A DNA stretch of 64,000 nt. Origin: Candidatus Krumholzibacteriia bacterium. GTDB taxonomy: Bacteria; Krumholzibacteriota; Krumholzibacteriia; LZORAL124-64-63. Below are positions 47,939 to 56,251 of the stretch, piece by piece. The stretch is taken from the NCBI GenBank assembly GCA_016744705.1, contig JADGDU010000001.1, positions 62,001-126,000 on the forward strand. The letters are read 5' to 3'. The translations under genes were made by a program, and so were the position numbers. Position 1 is the first letter of the stretch. Each line of letters opens with the position of its first letter. A model generated the notes under the pieces. It saw only the letters and a list, made by a program, of their open reading frames with translations, did not search any database and was not told the origin of the DNA.

Positions 47939-49542
47939 AACGCCTGTTACCCCAGTCCCTGCAGGCCCAGATGATCCTCCTGCTGGGGTTGTTGGTGCTC
48001 GTGCAGATCGGCATCAGTGGTATCATCGTCGGCAGCCTGGTGTCCGACATTCTCGACAAACAGATAGGCAAGCGGGCCTTGGATATTTCCGAAACGGTGG
48101 CCCGCAATCCCTTGGTGATGCGCCGTGTATCTGAAGGCGATCCTCAGAGTGAAGTGCAGAAACTGGCGGAGACCATTCGGCAGGCTACAGACGCAGAATA
48201 CGTAGTGGTCTGCAATGTGGATGGCGTGCGTCTTTCTCATCCCGATCCCTGGAAAATCGGAAAGCCTTTTGTAGGCGGAGACGAGACCAGGGCCTTGCAA
48301 AATGGGGAGAGTTATACATCTGAAGCCATCGGAACCCTGGGGCCCAGCCTGCGCGGCTTTGCTCCCATCCATAGCGCAGATAACCAAGTCGTAGGTTTCG
48401 TCGCAGTTGGTTATCTGTTGGAGGATGTGGACCGTATCGTCATCAAACACCAGCTCCAGCCAAGGGTCTTTGTCTTCATGATGGCTCTGGTCAGCCTGCT
48501 CGGTGCTGTGCTCATTTCCGGGCATTTCAAAAGTGCCATCCTGGGTCTGGAACCTCGTGAAATTGCCAATTTGTATCAGGAGCGCGGGGCCATCATCGAA
48601 AGCATCCGAGAAGGAGTTTTGGCCGTAGACCACAAAGGTCACCTCCGCATGGCCAACCAGGCCGCCAGACAAGATCTGTCCTTACCAGGCGATGAAACTC
48701 TCCAACTGCTGACTGTTGAAGAGGTCCTGCCTTGCGTCCCCTTCGAAGAAGCCCTTACCACCGGGAAGCCTGTGCTTGATCGCGAGGTCTTGCGGGATGG
48801 AGTTTCTCTGATTTTCAACCTCATCCCGGTGCATCATCAGCAGCGAGTGATGGGGGTAGTGGCCAGTTTTCGGCGCAAAGACGAGCTTGATTTGGTCACT
48901 CGTGAACTATCCCAGGTGCGCGAGTATTCCGAGTTGCTGCGGGCTCAGGCTCATGAACATAGTAACCAGTTGCACACCGTGGCCGGACTGATCCAAATTG
49001 GCGCCACCGAAGAAGCCCTGCACCTGATTCTGGACGAAGCCACCGACTATCAGGAACTGATCAGCCTGTTGAATGAAGCCGTGCCTCATCCTTTGCTTTG
49101 CGGCCTCATTTTGGGCAAGTGCAACCGAGCCAGTGAATTGAAAGTTGAATTAAAGGTGGATCCGGAGAGCTCCCTGCGAGACATCCCTGAGGTTTTGCCC
49201 CAGGAAAGGATCGTCACTGTATTGGGCAATCTCATGGACAATGCCCTTGAAGCAGCCGTGGCTGGTCCTGGACGCCCCAAAACAGTGCAGCTGAACATGA
49301 CAGATCTGGGTCACGATTTGATCATCGAAGTTGAGGACTCGGGAGCGGGCGTGGCCCCCCATGAAGTGGAACATATTTTCAAACGAGGCGTGACCAGTAA
49401 AAACGGCGATGGCCACGGCGTGGGCCTGCACCTGGTTCACGAAAATCTGAACGTGCTCGGCGGTTACATCACCGTCGGCAGCAGTGAGCTGGGCGGTGCT
49501 CTTTTCACTGCCATCATCCCTAAAAAGGACCATCCTTCATGA
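47935..49542 (+). CDS. CitA/DcuS-type sensor histidine kinase
   Basis: 535 residues. TM1 (MILLLGLLVLVQIGISGI), periplasmic PASc domain with ligand motif VRLSHPDPWKIGKPF, GGDETRALQNGESYTSEA and GTLGPSLRGFAPI, TM2 (VFVFMMALVSLLGAVLIS), cytoplasmic PAS, then the SpoOB-type H-box AQAHEHSNQLHTVAGL and an ATPase with NLMDNALEAAV, DSGAGV and GVGLHLV. These kinases sense di- or tricarboxylates outside the cell. The start overlaps the dehydrogenase stop by 4 bases (ATGA) and the stop overlaps the regulator in the same way. Confidence 0.92.
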   Translation: MKRLLPQSLQAQMILLLGLLVLVQIGISGIIVGSLVSDILDKQIGKRALDISETVARNPLVMRRVSEGDPQSEVQKLAETIRQATDAEYVVVCNVDGVRLSHPDPWKIGKPFVGGDETRALQNGESYTSEAIGTLGPSLRGFAPIHSADNQVVGFVAVGYLLEDVDRIVIKHQLQPRVFVFMMALVSLLGAVLISGHFKSAILGLEPREIANLYQERGAIIESIREGVLAVDHKGHLRMANQAARQDLSLPGDETLQLLTVEEVLPCVPFEEALTTGKPVLDREVLRDGVSLIFNLIPVHHQQRVMGVVASFRRKDELDLVTRELSQVREYSELLRAQAHEHSNQLHTVAGLIQIGATEEALHLILDEATDYQELISLLNEAVPHPLLCGLILGKCNRASELKVELKVDPESSLRDIPEVLPQERIVTVLGNLMDNALEAAVAGPGRPKTVQLNMTDLGHDLIIEVEDSGAGVAPHEVEHIFKRGVTSKNGDGHGVGLHLVHENLNVLGGYITVGSSELGGALFTAIIPKKDHPS

Positions 49543-50222
49543 CCGACTTGCGTGTGCTCATTGTGGAAGACGACCATCGCATTGCCGATCTGCACCGGCG
49601 TTTCACCGAAAAAGTAGCCGGCTTTGAAGTGGTGGGCATTGCTTCCGACTATTCTGATGCAGCAGAGCAGGCGCACATTTTGAAGCCAGACCTGGTGCTG
49701 TTGGATTTGTACTTGCCCGAAGGCAATGGACTGGATCTATTGCTTGAATTGCGTGGCCAGAACCTGGTCGTCGATGTGATCCTCATCACCGCCGCCCGGG
49801 AAGCCGAGACTTTGCAACGGGCCTTGCGCGGTGGTGTGTTTGATTACATCATCAAGCCAGTGGTCTTCAACCGGTTCGAAGAATCTCTGAACAAATTCGC
49901 TCTGACTCGGCAGCGCCTGGCTAAGGCCAAGGATGTGGACCAGGCGGAAGTGGACCGTCTCATGCACGGATCAGTGGAAAACCCAAGCAGTCCCAGCGAC
50001 ACACCCAAAGGCATTGACCCCCTCACTCTTGAAAAAGTGCAGGCCCTTTTTCCAAAAGGCTCTGATGGTGGTTTGAGCGCCGATGCCTTGGGCAAAGCCA
50101 TCGGAGCCAGCCGCTCCACCGCCCGCCGCTATCTTGAATATCTCGTCAGTGCGGGATTCCTGGAGGCGGACGTCAATTATGGCACAGTTGGACGCCCAGA
50201 ACGATTTTACCGTCGGCGGTGA
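49539..50222 (+). CDS. CitB/DcuR-type response regulator
   Basis: 227 residues. Receiver domain (VLIVEDDHRIADLHRR, Asp in VLLDLYLPEGNG, Lys in DYIIKPVV) and the C-terminal HTH of this class (SADALGKAIGASRSTARRYL, VNYGTVGRPERFYRR). It would be phosphorylated by the preceding kinase and activate genes for C4-dicarboxylate uptake and conversion, such as the dehydrogenase and the facing Dcu gene. Translationally coupled to the kinase gene. Confidence 0.92.
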   Translation: MTDLRVLIVEDDHRIADLHRRFTEKVAGFEVVGIASDYSDAAEQAHILKPDLVLLDLYLPEGNGLDLLLELRGQNLVVDVILITAAREAETLQRALRGGVFDYIIKPVVFNRFEESLNKFALTRQRLAKAKDVDQAEVDRLMHGSVENPSSPSDTPKGIDPLTLEKVQALFPKGSDGGLSADALGKAIGASRSTARRYLEYLVSAGFLEADVNYGTVGRPERFYRRR

Positions 50223-50237
50223 TCCTTACCAAAAAAA

Positions 50238-50263
50238 GCGCCCCGGTTGTGCAACCGGGGCGC
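50238..50263. terminator. Strong terminator between dcuR-type and dcu genes
   Basis: Perfect 12-base inverted repeat GCGCCCCGGTTG/CAACCGGGGCGC around two bases, preceded on the plus strand by seven A (50231-50237), which form the U-tract for transcripts of the minus-strand Dcu gene. It also lies just past the stop of the response regulator gene. Confidence 0.85.
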
Positions 50264-50303
50264 CATATTCCGCCTGGGGGGATGAGACGGAATTTTATTC
50301 CCA

Positions 50304-51629
50304 TTAAATCAGCACCATCGCCAACGCATAACCCACCACACAAGCCACACCCACACCGATGAGCCCTGGCACCATGAAGCTGTGATTGAAGTACCACTTG
50401 CCAATCTTGGTGGTTCCCGTCACATCGAAGTTTACGGTAGCAATATCGCTGGGGTAGTTGGGGATGAAGAAGTAACCGTAACAAGCAGGCAGGATACCGA
50501 TCAACAGAGCAGGGCTCAATCCCAGACCCAAAGCCACCGGCAGCATCATGCGGCACGTGGCGGCCTGGCTGTTGACCACTACCGAGACGATGAACATGGC
50601 CAGGGCGAACGTCCAGGGATAGCTCGTCACCATACCGGTGATGCCGGCTTTGAATGAAGGCATGGCATACTGGAAATAGGTGTCGCTCATCCAGGCAATA
50701 CCGAAGATGGCAATGGCCGCCACCATTCCGGATTTGAAGACCACACCATCAGGTACTTTGGCCGTTTTAGTTTTGGTCACCAGCAAAATGATTCCACCGA
50801 AGGCCAGCATCATCATCTGAATCACAACCGACATCTTGATGGGCTTGGTGGCGTCACCGATGATGCGCAAGTCTTTGAACATGGCCACAATCACGATAGT
50901 CACGATGGCCAGGACAAACAGCAACACAGCGTTCCGGGCACTGCTGGGCAGTTTTTCATCCAAAGTGGTGGCCGTGGTATTTTCAATCTTTTCTTTCCAC
51001 ATGGGATCCTGCAGACGCTTTTGGTATTCGACGTCATCAGCCAGATCCTTGCCCCGGCGCATGCTCCATAGTGCTTGAGCCAGCACCCCAATCAATGTGG
51101 CCGGAATGGTAACCGAAAGAATACTCAACAAGGTGATGCTGTGGGTGACATCGGAAAGTTGGGCCAGGTAATAAACCACCGCCGCAGAGATCGGGCTGGC
51201 CGTGATACCCATTTGGCTGGCCACCGACGCTGAAGCCATGGGGCGTTCGGGACGAATGCCGTTCTTCAATGCCACATCACCAATGATAGGCATCACCGAG
51301 TACACAGCATGTCCGGTTCCCAGCATGAAAGTCATGAACCAGGTGACGAGGGGACCGAGGATGGAGATCCGTGTGGGGTGGGAACGCAAAATGCGTTCAG
51401 CCACCTGCAGCATGTATTTCAGACCGCCGGCAGCCTCAAGAATGGAAGCGCAAGTCACCACTGCCATAATGATCAACATCACAGTGACTGGCGGGCTGGT
51501 GGGCGGCATCTGGAAGATGAACACTTCCACAAGCAGGCCAATGCCTGAAACCACACCCAGGCCAATGCCACCGTAACGGCTTCCCAGGTAGAGCATGAGA
51601 AGCAAAAATCCGAACTGCAGGTAGAGCAT
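50304..51629 (-). CDS. Anaerobic C4-dicarboxylate transporter, DcuA/DcuB family
   Basis: 441 residues, about 10-12 hydrophobic helices. Family motifs: GVFIFQMPPTSPPVTVM-like EVFIFQMPPTSPPVTVML, TFMLGTGHAVYSVMPIIGDV, ERPMASASVASQMGITASPI (pore region), VVNSQAATCRMMLPVALG and FFIPNYPSDIATVNFD near the C terminus. Exchanges or imports fumarate, malate, succinate or aspartate through the inner membrane. It faces the dehydrogenase/two-component operon and ends at a strong terminator. AGAGGATATATC precedes the ATG. DcuA versus DcuB function cannot be told from sequence. Confidence 0.92.
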   Translation of the reverse strand: MLYLQFGFLLLMLYLGSRYGGIGLGVVSGIGLLVEVFIFQMPPTSPPVTVMLIIMAVVTCASILEAAGGLKYMLQVAERILRSHPTRISILGPLVTWFMTFMLGTGHAVYSVMPIIGDVALKNGIRPERPMASASVASQMGITASPISAAVVYYLAQLSDVTHSITLLSILSVTIPATLIGVLAQALWSMRRGKDLADDVEYQKRLQDPMWKEKIENTTATTLDEKLPSSARNAVLLFVLAIVTIVIVAMFKDLRIIGDATKPIKMSVVIQMMMLAFGGIILLVTKTKTAKVPDGVVFKSGMVAAIAIFGIAWMSDTYFQYAMPSFKAGITGMVTSYPWTFALAMFIVSVVVNSQAATCRMMLPVALGLGLSPALLIGILPACYGYFFIPNYPSDIATVNFDVTGTTKIGKWYFNHSFMVPGLIGVGVACVVGYALAMVLI

Positions 51630-51926
51630 GATATATCCTCTTCGTCTGGGCTCATGATAATCCCAATCCGCCTGGGAATGGGGTGATGAGAGGATTTTAT
51701 GATATCAGGGAAACGAAAGGAAGATTCTGCAACTAAGCGGTTTACAGTTCTTTGTGCGCATTTTGTTCATAAAGTTCAGGGTCCAACCAAAACTAATTGA
51801 GATAACTTTGATCCTTTTTTCTGGGGAATGACGCGTTCATGGGTAAGAAAGAATATTTGTTGGCTGGTGCGTGGGCGTCCTCGTCCTTCAGCCCCGACTG
51901 GTCAACATCCCCTTGAAAGGACTATT

Positions 51927-53093
51927 ATGCTTACCATTCGCTCACTCATGCTCCTAACAGGCCTGCTGTTACTGGCCCTTCCGGCCTTCGCTGTGGACAC
52001 CTATCAGTTCACCATCAACAGCAATTCCCCGCATACCATTGAAACCGGTTTGATCATCCAACAGGGTGACCGCATTCTCATTCAGGCCGAAGGCGCCATG
52101 CGGTACAGCACCGGTCGCCCAGTCATGGACGGCTGGTTCGACCCTTCGGGCTTGGGCAGGTTAAATCGTGCGGGCCAGATTCTGGGAGACAGTTCTTATG
52201 GAACATTGATCGGTTCTTATTACTCCACCCTCAACAACGGATTTGTGATCGGAGACTTGGCCTCATTCAATGTACAGGGTTCGTCCATCGGTACGGAACT
52301 GCTGCTCGGGGTCAATATGTCCAGCAGTGACCTGAGTTCCGCTGAAGGGGCCTTCAAGGTGCATGTCACTCGTTTCCAGGATTCAGAAGTAGACCAGGTG
52401 ACCTTGACCATCGATGCGGATACCATCCAACCAGTGGCCACCGGCATTATCGCCCACCAGGGAGATCAGTTCCTGGTTCTGGGTCAAGGAGCCGCCAAAG
52501 TGATTGGTAGCCGTCCCGTGACTGGTGGCTGGTTTGATGCTTCCGGGTTGGGCGTCCTCAGCCGCGCTGGCCAAATTTTCCCCCTAACAGCGTACGGGAG
52601 CCTCTTGGGTACCTTCAATAATGTCCTCGGTGCGGGCTTCTCCATTGGAGATGCTACATCCTGGGATACCCAACCTGCGGATTGGAACGACGAATTAAAG
52701 CTGGGCTTGAACATGAGTGATAGCGACTTAGCATTGATGGAAGGGTCCATCGTAGCTCACGTTTTGCGGATCGGCTCTGGAGCAATGTCTTCAGTGGACG
52801 GAGCCGCAGTACCCGGCGCCATCGTCTCGCTGGGCAACTACCCCAACCCCTTCAACCCCATGACCAAAGTGCATTTTGAATTGAACCGCCCCACGAATGT
52901 GCGGGTCTCCATTGTGAATGTGGCTGGGGAATTGGTACAAACTCTGGCCAACCGGACTTACCCCGCCGGCTCCCACCACATGAACTGGGATGGACGGGAC
53001 GCAAGCGGAAAGGGCCAGGCTTCGGGAACCTACTTTTTGCGACTGGAAACCAACGAGACTGTCCAGAATCACAAACTGACACTCGTACGATAA
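51927..53093 (+). CDS. Secreted protein with two PA-IL lectin-like domains and FlgD/T9SS-like tail
   Basis: 388 residues. Signal peptide (LMLLTGLLLLALPAFA). Two tandem, clearly related beta domains of about 130 residues (about 19-150 and 152-275), each with a pattern of IETGLIIQQGDRILIQAEG / VATGIIAHQGDQFLVLGQG, GRPVMDGWFDPSGLG / SRPVTGGWFDASGLG, and RAGQILGDSSYGTLIGSY / RAGQIFPLTAYGSLLGTF. The plan resembles the calcium-dependent galactose lectin LecA (PA-IL). The tail is a sorting-type domain: GNYPNPFNPMTKVHFEL, RVSIVNVAGELVQTL, ASGTYFLRLETNETVQNHKL. Likely a surface carbohydrate binder. AAAGGA precedes the ATG; the frame is open to 51828. Confidence 0.75.
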   Translation: MLTIRSLMLLTGLLLLALPAFAVDTYQFTINSNSPHTIETGLIIQQGDRILIQAEGAMRYSTGRPVMDGWFDPSGLGRLNRAGQILGDSSYGTLIGSYYSTLNNGFVIGDLASFNVQGSSIGTELLLGVNMSSSDLSSAEGAFKVHVTRFQDSEVDQVTLTIDADTIQPVATGIIAHQGDQFLVLGQGAAKVIGSRPVTGGWFDASGLGVLSRAGQIFPLTAYGSLLGTFNNVLGAGFSIGDATSWDTQPADWNDELKLGLNMSDSDLALMEGSIVAHVLRIGSGAMSSVDGAAVPGAIVSLGNYPNPFNPMTKVHFELNRPTNVRVSIVNVAGELVQTLANRTYPAGSHHMNWDGRDASGKGQASGTYFLRLETNETVQNHKLTLVR

Positions 53094-53118
53094 AGCCACA
53101 GGTTGGCTCTAAGTCGGA

Positions 53119-53164
53119 GGGGGCCGGTGCATGCTTAGGCATGTGGCCGTGCCCCCATTTTTTT
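53119..53164 (+). terminator. Terminator after the lectin-like gene
   Basis: GGGGGC (53119-53124) pairs with GCCCCC (53151-53156); CGG/CCG and CATGC/GCATG extend the stem; seven T follow (53158-53164). The U-tract overlaps the stop codon of the convergent sigma-factor gene. Confidence 0.8.
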
Positions 53165-53750
53165 ATCCAGCAGCAGAATCCATCTCCCGCCGCAGCCAGG
53201 AACGAGCGCCGCGCCAAGCCCGCTTGACAGTGACGGACGAACAGTCCAATGCCTGGGCGGTTTCTTCAATGGACAGCCCGGCAAAATATCGGCATTCCAC
53301 AACCCTGGCTCCGCGAGAATCGAATTCAGCCAGCCGGTCAAGGGTCGCATCGAGCATGATTATATCTTCGGCACTGAGTTCTCCGGTGCTGCTTTTGTCT
53401 GCCACATTGAGCCCTGCGTTCAAAGTCAGAGGCACCGCGCCTCCCCCGCGTTTGGACCGGTTGCGATGGCGGGCACGATCCACCACCACCCGCCGCATGG
53501 CCATGGCTGCAATAGCCAGAAAATGGCCCCGCCCCTGCCAGGTGACCTGGGATTGGTCCACCAGCCGCAGATAAGCTTCATGCACCAGATCAATGGTGGC
53601 CAGAGTAGGCTGGTTCACTTCATTGCGAAGCACCTTGCGCGCCAGTGATTGCAACTGGTCATAAACCAGAGGCAAAAGCAGGTCTACATCGGGTTCCGTG
53701 CCAGAGCCTGCCAATTGCAACAAGCGTGTTACTTCGGAGCGTTCACTCAT
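53163..53750 (-). CDS. ECF-type RNA polymerase sigma factor
   Basis: 195 residues. Sigma region 2 (LVYDQLQSLARKVLRNE, DLVHEAYLRLVDQ, GHFLAIAAMAMRRVVVDRARH) and region 4 (VVECRYFAGLSIEETAQALD, SVTVKRAWRGARSWLRRE). The form is that of the kinase-associated ECF families found in Planctomycetota, Acidobacteriota and relatives, which have no anti-sigma factor and are controlled by a neighbouring Ser/Thr kinase. Its ATG overlaps the kinase stop (ATGA), so here the sigma gene follows the kinase. Confidence 0.9.
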   Translation of the reverse strand: MSERSEVTRLLQLAGSGTEPDVDLLLPLVYDQLQSLARKVLRNEVNQPTLATIDLVHEAYLRLVDQSQVTWQGRGHFLAIAAMAMRRVVVDRARHRNRSKRGGGAVPLTLNAGLNVADKSSTGELSAEDIIMLDATLDRLAEFDSRGARVVECRYFAGLSIEETAQALDCSSVTVKRAWRGARSWLRREMDSAAG

Positions 53751-56086
53751 GAATCGCTCCTTTCTTCTGCCTGAGTGATCAGGTCTGCCGCGCGACGAGT
53801 TTCATCATCCTCCGGCCCTGAGTTTTCCAAATAATAAACATGGGCTTGGCGGAGATGAATCAAGGCATCGTCTGTTCGGCCAGCCGCCAGAGTCAGACGG
53901 CCCAGCTCAAGACAATCTTGGGCCACGAATGGATGATCATCCGGAAGGGCAGCCCTATCGATTTCCAAGGCCCGGGCCATTGTTGAAATGGCGCGTTCAA
54001 GATCGAGCTGCTGCTCTGCCACCAGGGAGAGGTTGACCAACCCCGATGAGATGCGCGGATAATTGGGCCCCAGGGTCCGGGTCCAAATGTCGATGGCACC
54101 ACTCAGAAGCGAGTCGGCCGCCGCAAGGTTCCCCATGTCCAAAAGGAGACGCCCAAGATTGTTCATGGTATTGGCCACATAGGGATGGTCACCACCCAGA
54201 TTCGCCTGCCTGATTTCCAAGGCCTCCCTGAACATCGGTTCTGCCTCTTCCAGACGGTCCAGATAAAGCAGTGAAGAAGCCAGGTTGTTGAGGCTCTGGG
54301 CTATCTCAGTGCTATGCTCACCCGGCAAAGCCCGGCGCATGGCCAAAGCTTCCTTGTCCAGGGGCAAAGATTCTTCATTCCGGTCCTGATTGGACAGACT
54401 CCAGGCCAAATTATTAAGACTTTCGGCAATATCCCCGTGGGGAGCCCGATACAACTCCCGCCGCATTTCCAGAGCTCTGCGAATATTCTGTTCTGCTTCA
54501 GTGGTTTTCCCCAATCGATCCAAAACTGTCCCCAGATAATCAAAACTCCCGGCTAGTTCCGGATCAGGGGATTCTTTGAATTCGCTTCTGAGCGAGACGG
54601 CTTTCTGGATCAACACCAGCGCCCGATCATAATGCCCCAAGTTGCCATAGAGCCGGCTCATGAGATGGCAGAAGGTAGCGTTCAGATCCGGTTGATCACT
54701 CAGCTCGTTGGTTAACCGCTCTTCGTTGAGGCGCAAAAAATCTAACACGCGCAGGGTATCCCCACCCGCCACCGAACCATGAATAGGATCCGAAACATCG
54801 AACATGTCCACCAAGACAGCAGTCACTTCTTCAGCCCGATCACGTTGCAAGACAATTTCCGTATTCTGGTGTTCGATTTCATTGGCCTGCCGGCCCATGG
54901 CCAGAGCAAATCCCAACAGCACGACGAAAGTAGCCACCGTCGCCCCTACCCCCAGACGGTTGCGCCGGATAAATTTTCTGGCCCGGTAACCCATATTATC
55001 CCGCCGGGCCGATATGGGTAGTCCCGCCAGGTGGTCACGCAAATCCCCAGCCATAGCTACGGTCGTAGGATAGCGTCGAGTGGGATCTGGATGCATGGCC
55101 ACCTGCACAATTGTATCCAAATCGCCTCGCAGTTTCCTCGCCCAATCCACAGGCGTGGCGCTGGGTTTTGGCAGGGACAAATCGTCCATAACAGAGCTCA
55201 AGCGGTGAAGCGGAACCTCGGTCAGATCATAGGGGCACTTCCCCGTCAGCAGGACATTCAGCAGGATTCCCAGGGACCAGACATCGGAAACCGTGGTCAT
55301 GGGTTCCCCTCGAATTTGCTCCGGACTGGCATAGTTGGGAGTCAAGGCCCTCAGGCCCAAAAGGGTCTGCTGGGCCTCGGGATTGTTGCGGTCATCCAAC
55401 AAGGTGGCAATTCCAAAATCGAGGAGCTTGACCTTACCCTCCCGGGTGACCAAAACATTGCTGGGCTTGAGGTCTCCATGCACCACAAGGTTGCGGTGGG
55501 CGTGCTGCACAGCGGCGCAAGCTTCACAGAGTAGCTTGATGCGCTCAGCCAGAGGCAGGCTGTTCTCTTCACAGTATTTGTCGATGGGGAGCCCATCCAC
55601 ATATTCCATGGAAAAGTAAGGCACCCCGTCATCGGTCATGCCTCCATCGTAGAGCAACGCAATGTTAGGATGAGCCAGGGACGCCAGGATTTGTCGTTCA
55701 GCCTGGAATCGCCGAATAACACGATTGGTGTCCATACCTCTTTTGATAATTTTCAGAGCCACCCGTCGTTCGAATTGCTCATCAACACGATCCGCCAGGT
55801 AGACAATGCCCATGCCACCCTCGCCTAGGGTTTCGGCGATGCAATAAGGCCCAACCGTGGCCCCTGGCAGAAGCTCAGGATTGTCTTCCTGGCCCAGGGA
55901 CAGTTGAGCAACGGCAGGTTCGGCCAGAAAACCCGGATCATCGGCAGCCAATAGGGAACGGACTTCTACAGCAAGAGAAAGGTCCTCTTTCTCAAGGTCC
56001 ACCAGAGCCGGCTCACGCATTTCCATCGGGAGGTCCGCGATGGTATCGAAGTGCTGCCTGATAATTTGCCATCTTTTTGGATCCAA
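53747..56086 (-). CDS. Membrane Ser/Thr protein kinase with TPR domain
   Basis: 779 residues. PknB-like kinase (about 80-345): GEGGMGIVYLA glycine loop, VALKIIKRG with the ATP Lys, catalytic loop VHGDLKPSNVL (HGD instead of the usual HRD), DFGIA, and activation segment TPNYASPEQIRG. A transmembrane helix (VGATVATFVVLLGFALAM, about 378-395) is followed by an extracytoplasmic TPR array of the tetratricopeptide_10/12 type (about 470-770), for example EIAQSLNNLASSLLYLDRLE and YVANTMNNLGRLLLDMGNLA. It probably senses through the TPRs and phosphorylates the co-encoded ECF sigma factor. First gene of the two-gene unit. Confidence 0.9.
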   Translation of the reverse strand: MDPKRWQIIRQHFDTIADLPMEMREPALVDLEKEDLSLAVEVRSLLAADDPGFLAEPAVAQLSLGQEDNPELLPGATVGPYCIAETLGEGGMGIVYLADRVDEQFERRVALKIIKRGMDTNRVIRRFQAERQILASLAHPNIALLYDGGMTDDGVPYFSMEYVDGLPIDKYCEENSLPLAERIKLLCEACAAVQHAHRNLVVHGDLKPSNVLVTREGKVKLLDFGIATLLDDRNNPEAQQTLLGLRALTPNYASPEQIRGEPMTTVSDVWSLGILLNVLLTGKCPYDLTEVPLHRLSSVMDDLSLPKPSATPVDWARKLRGDLDTIVQVAMHPDPTRRYPTTVAMAGDLRDHLAGLPISARRDNMGYRARKFIRRNRLGVGATVATFVVLLGFALAMGRQANEIEHQNTEIVLQRDRAEEVTAVLVDMFDVSDPIHGSVAGGDTLRVLDFLRLNEERLTNELSDQPDLNATFCHLMSRLYGNLGHYDRALVLIQKAVSLRSEFKESPDPELAGSFDYLGTVLDRLGKTTEAEQNIRRALEMRRELYRAPHGDIAESLNNLAWSLSNQDRNEESLPLDKEALAMRRALPGEHSTEIAQSLNNLASSLLYLDRLEEAEPMFREALEIRQANLGGDHPYVANTMNNLGRLLLDMGNLAAADSLLSGAIDIWTRTLGPNYPRISSGLVNLSLVAEQQLDLERAISTMARALEIDRAALPDDHPFVAQDCLELGRLTLAAGRTDDALIHLRQAHVYYLENSGPEDDETRRAADLITQAEERSDS

Positions 56087-56251
56087 CTGTGTTCCCCTGA
56101 TTTAAAAAGGATTTTTTTTCTCCTCATTATATCACAAAACAGGATTCACTTTCAGATTATTTAGTTTGGGTTTGCGGAAATAATCCCTGACAGAAATTTG
56201 ATCCACGGGTATCATCCGTTTTTAATAACCTTTTTGAATAAGGATCCAATT

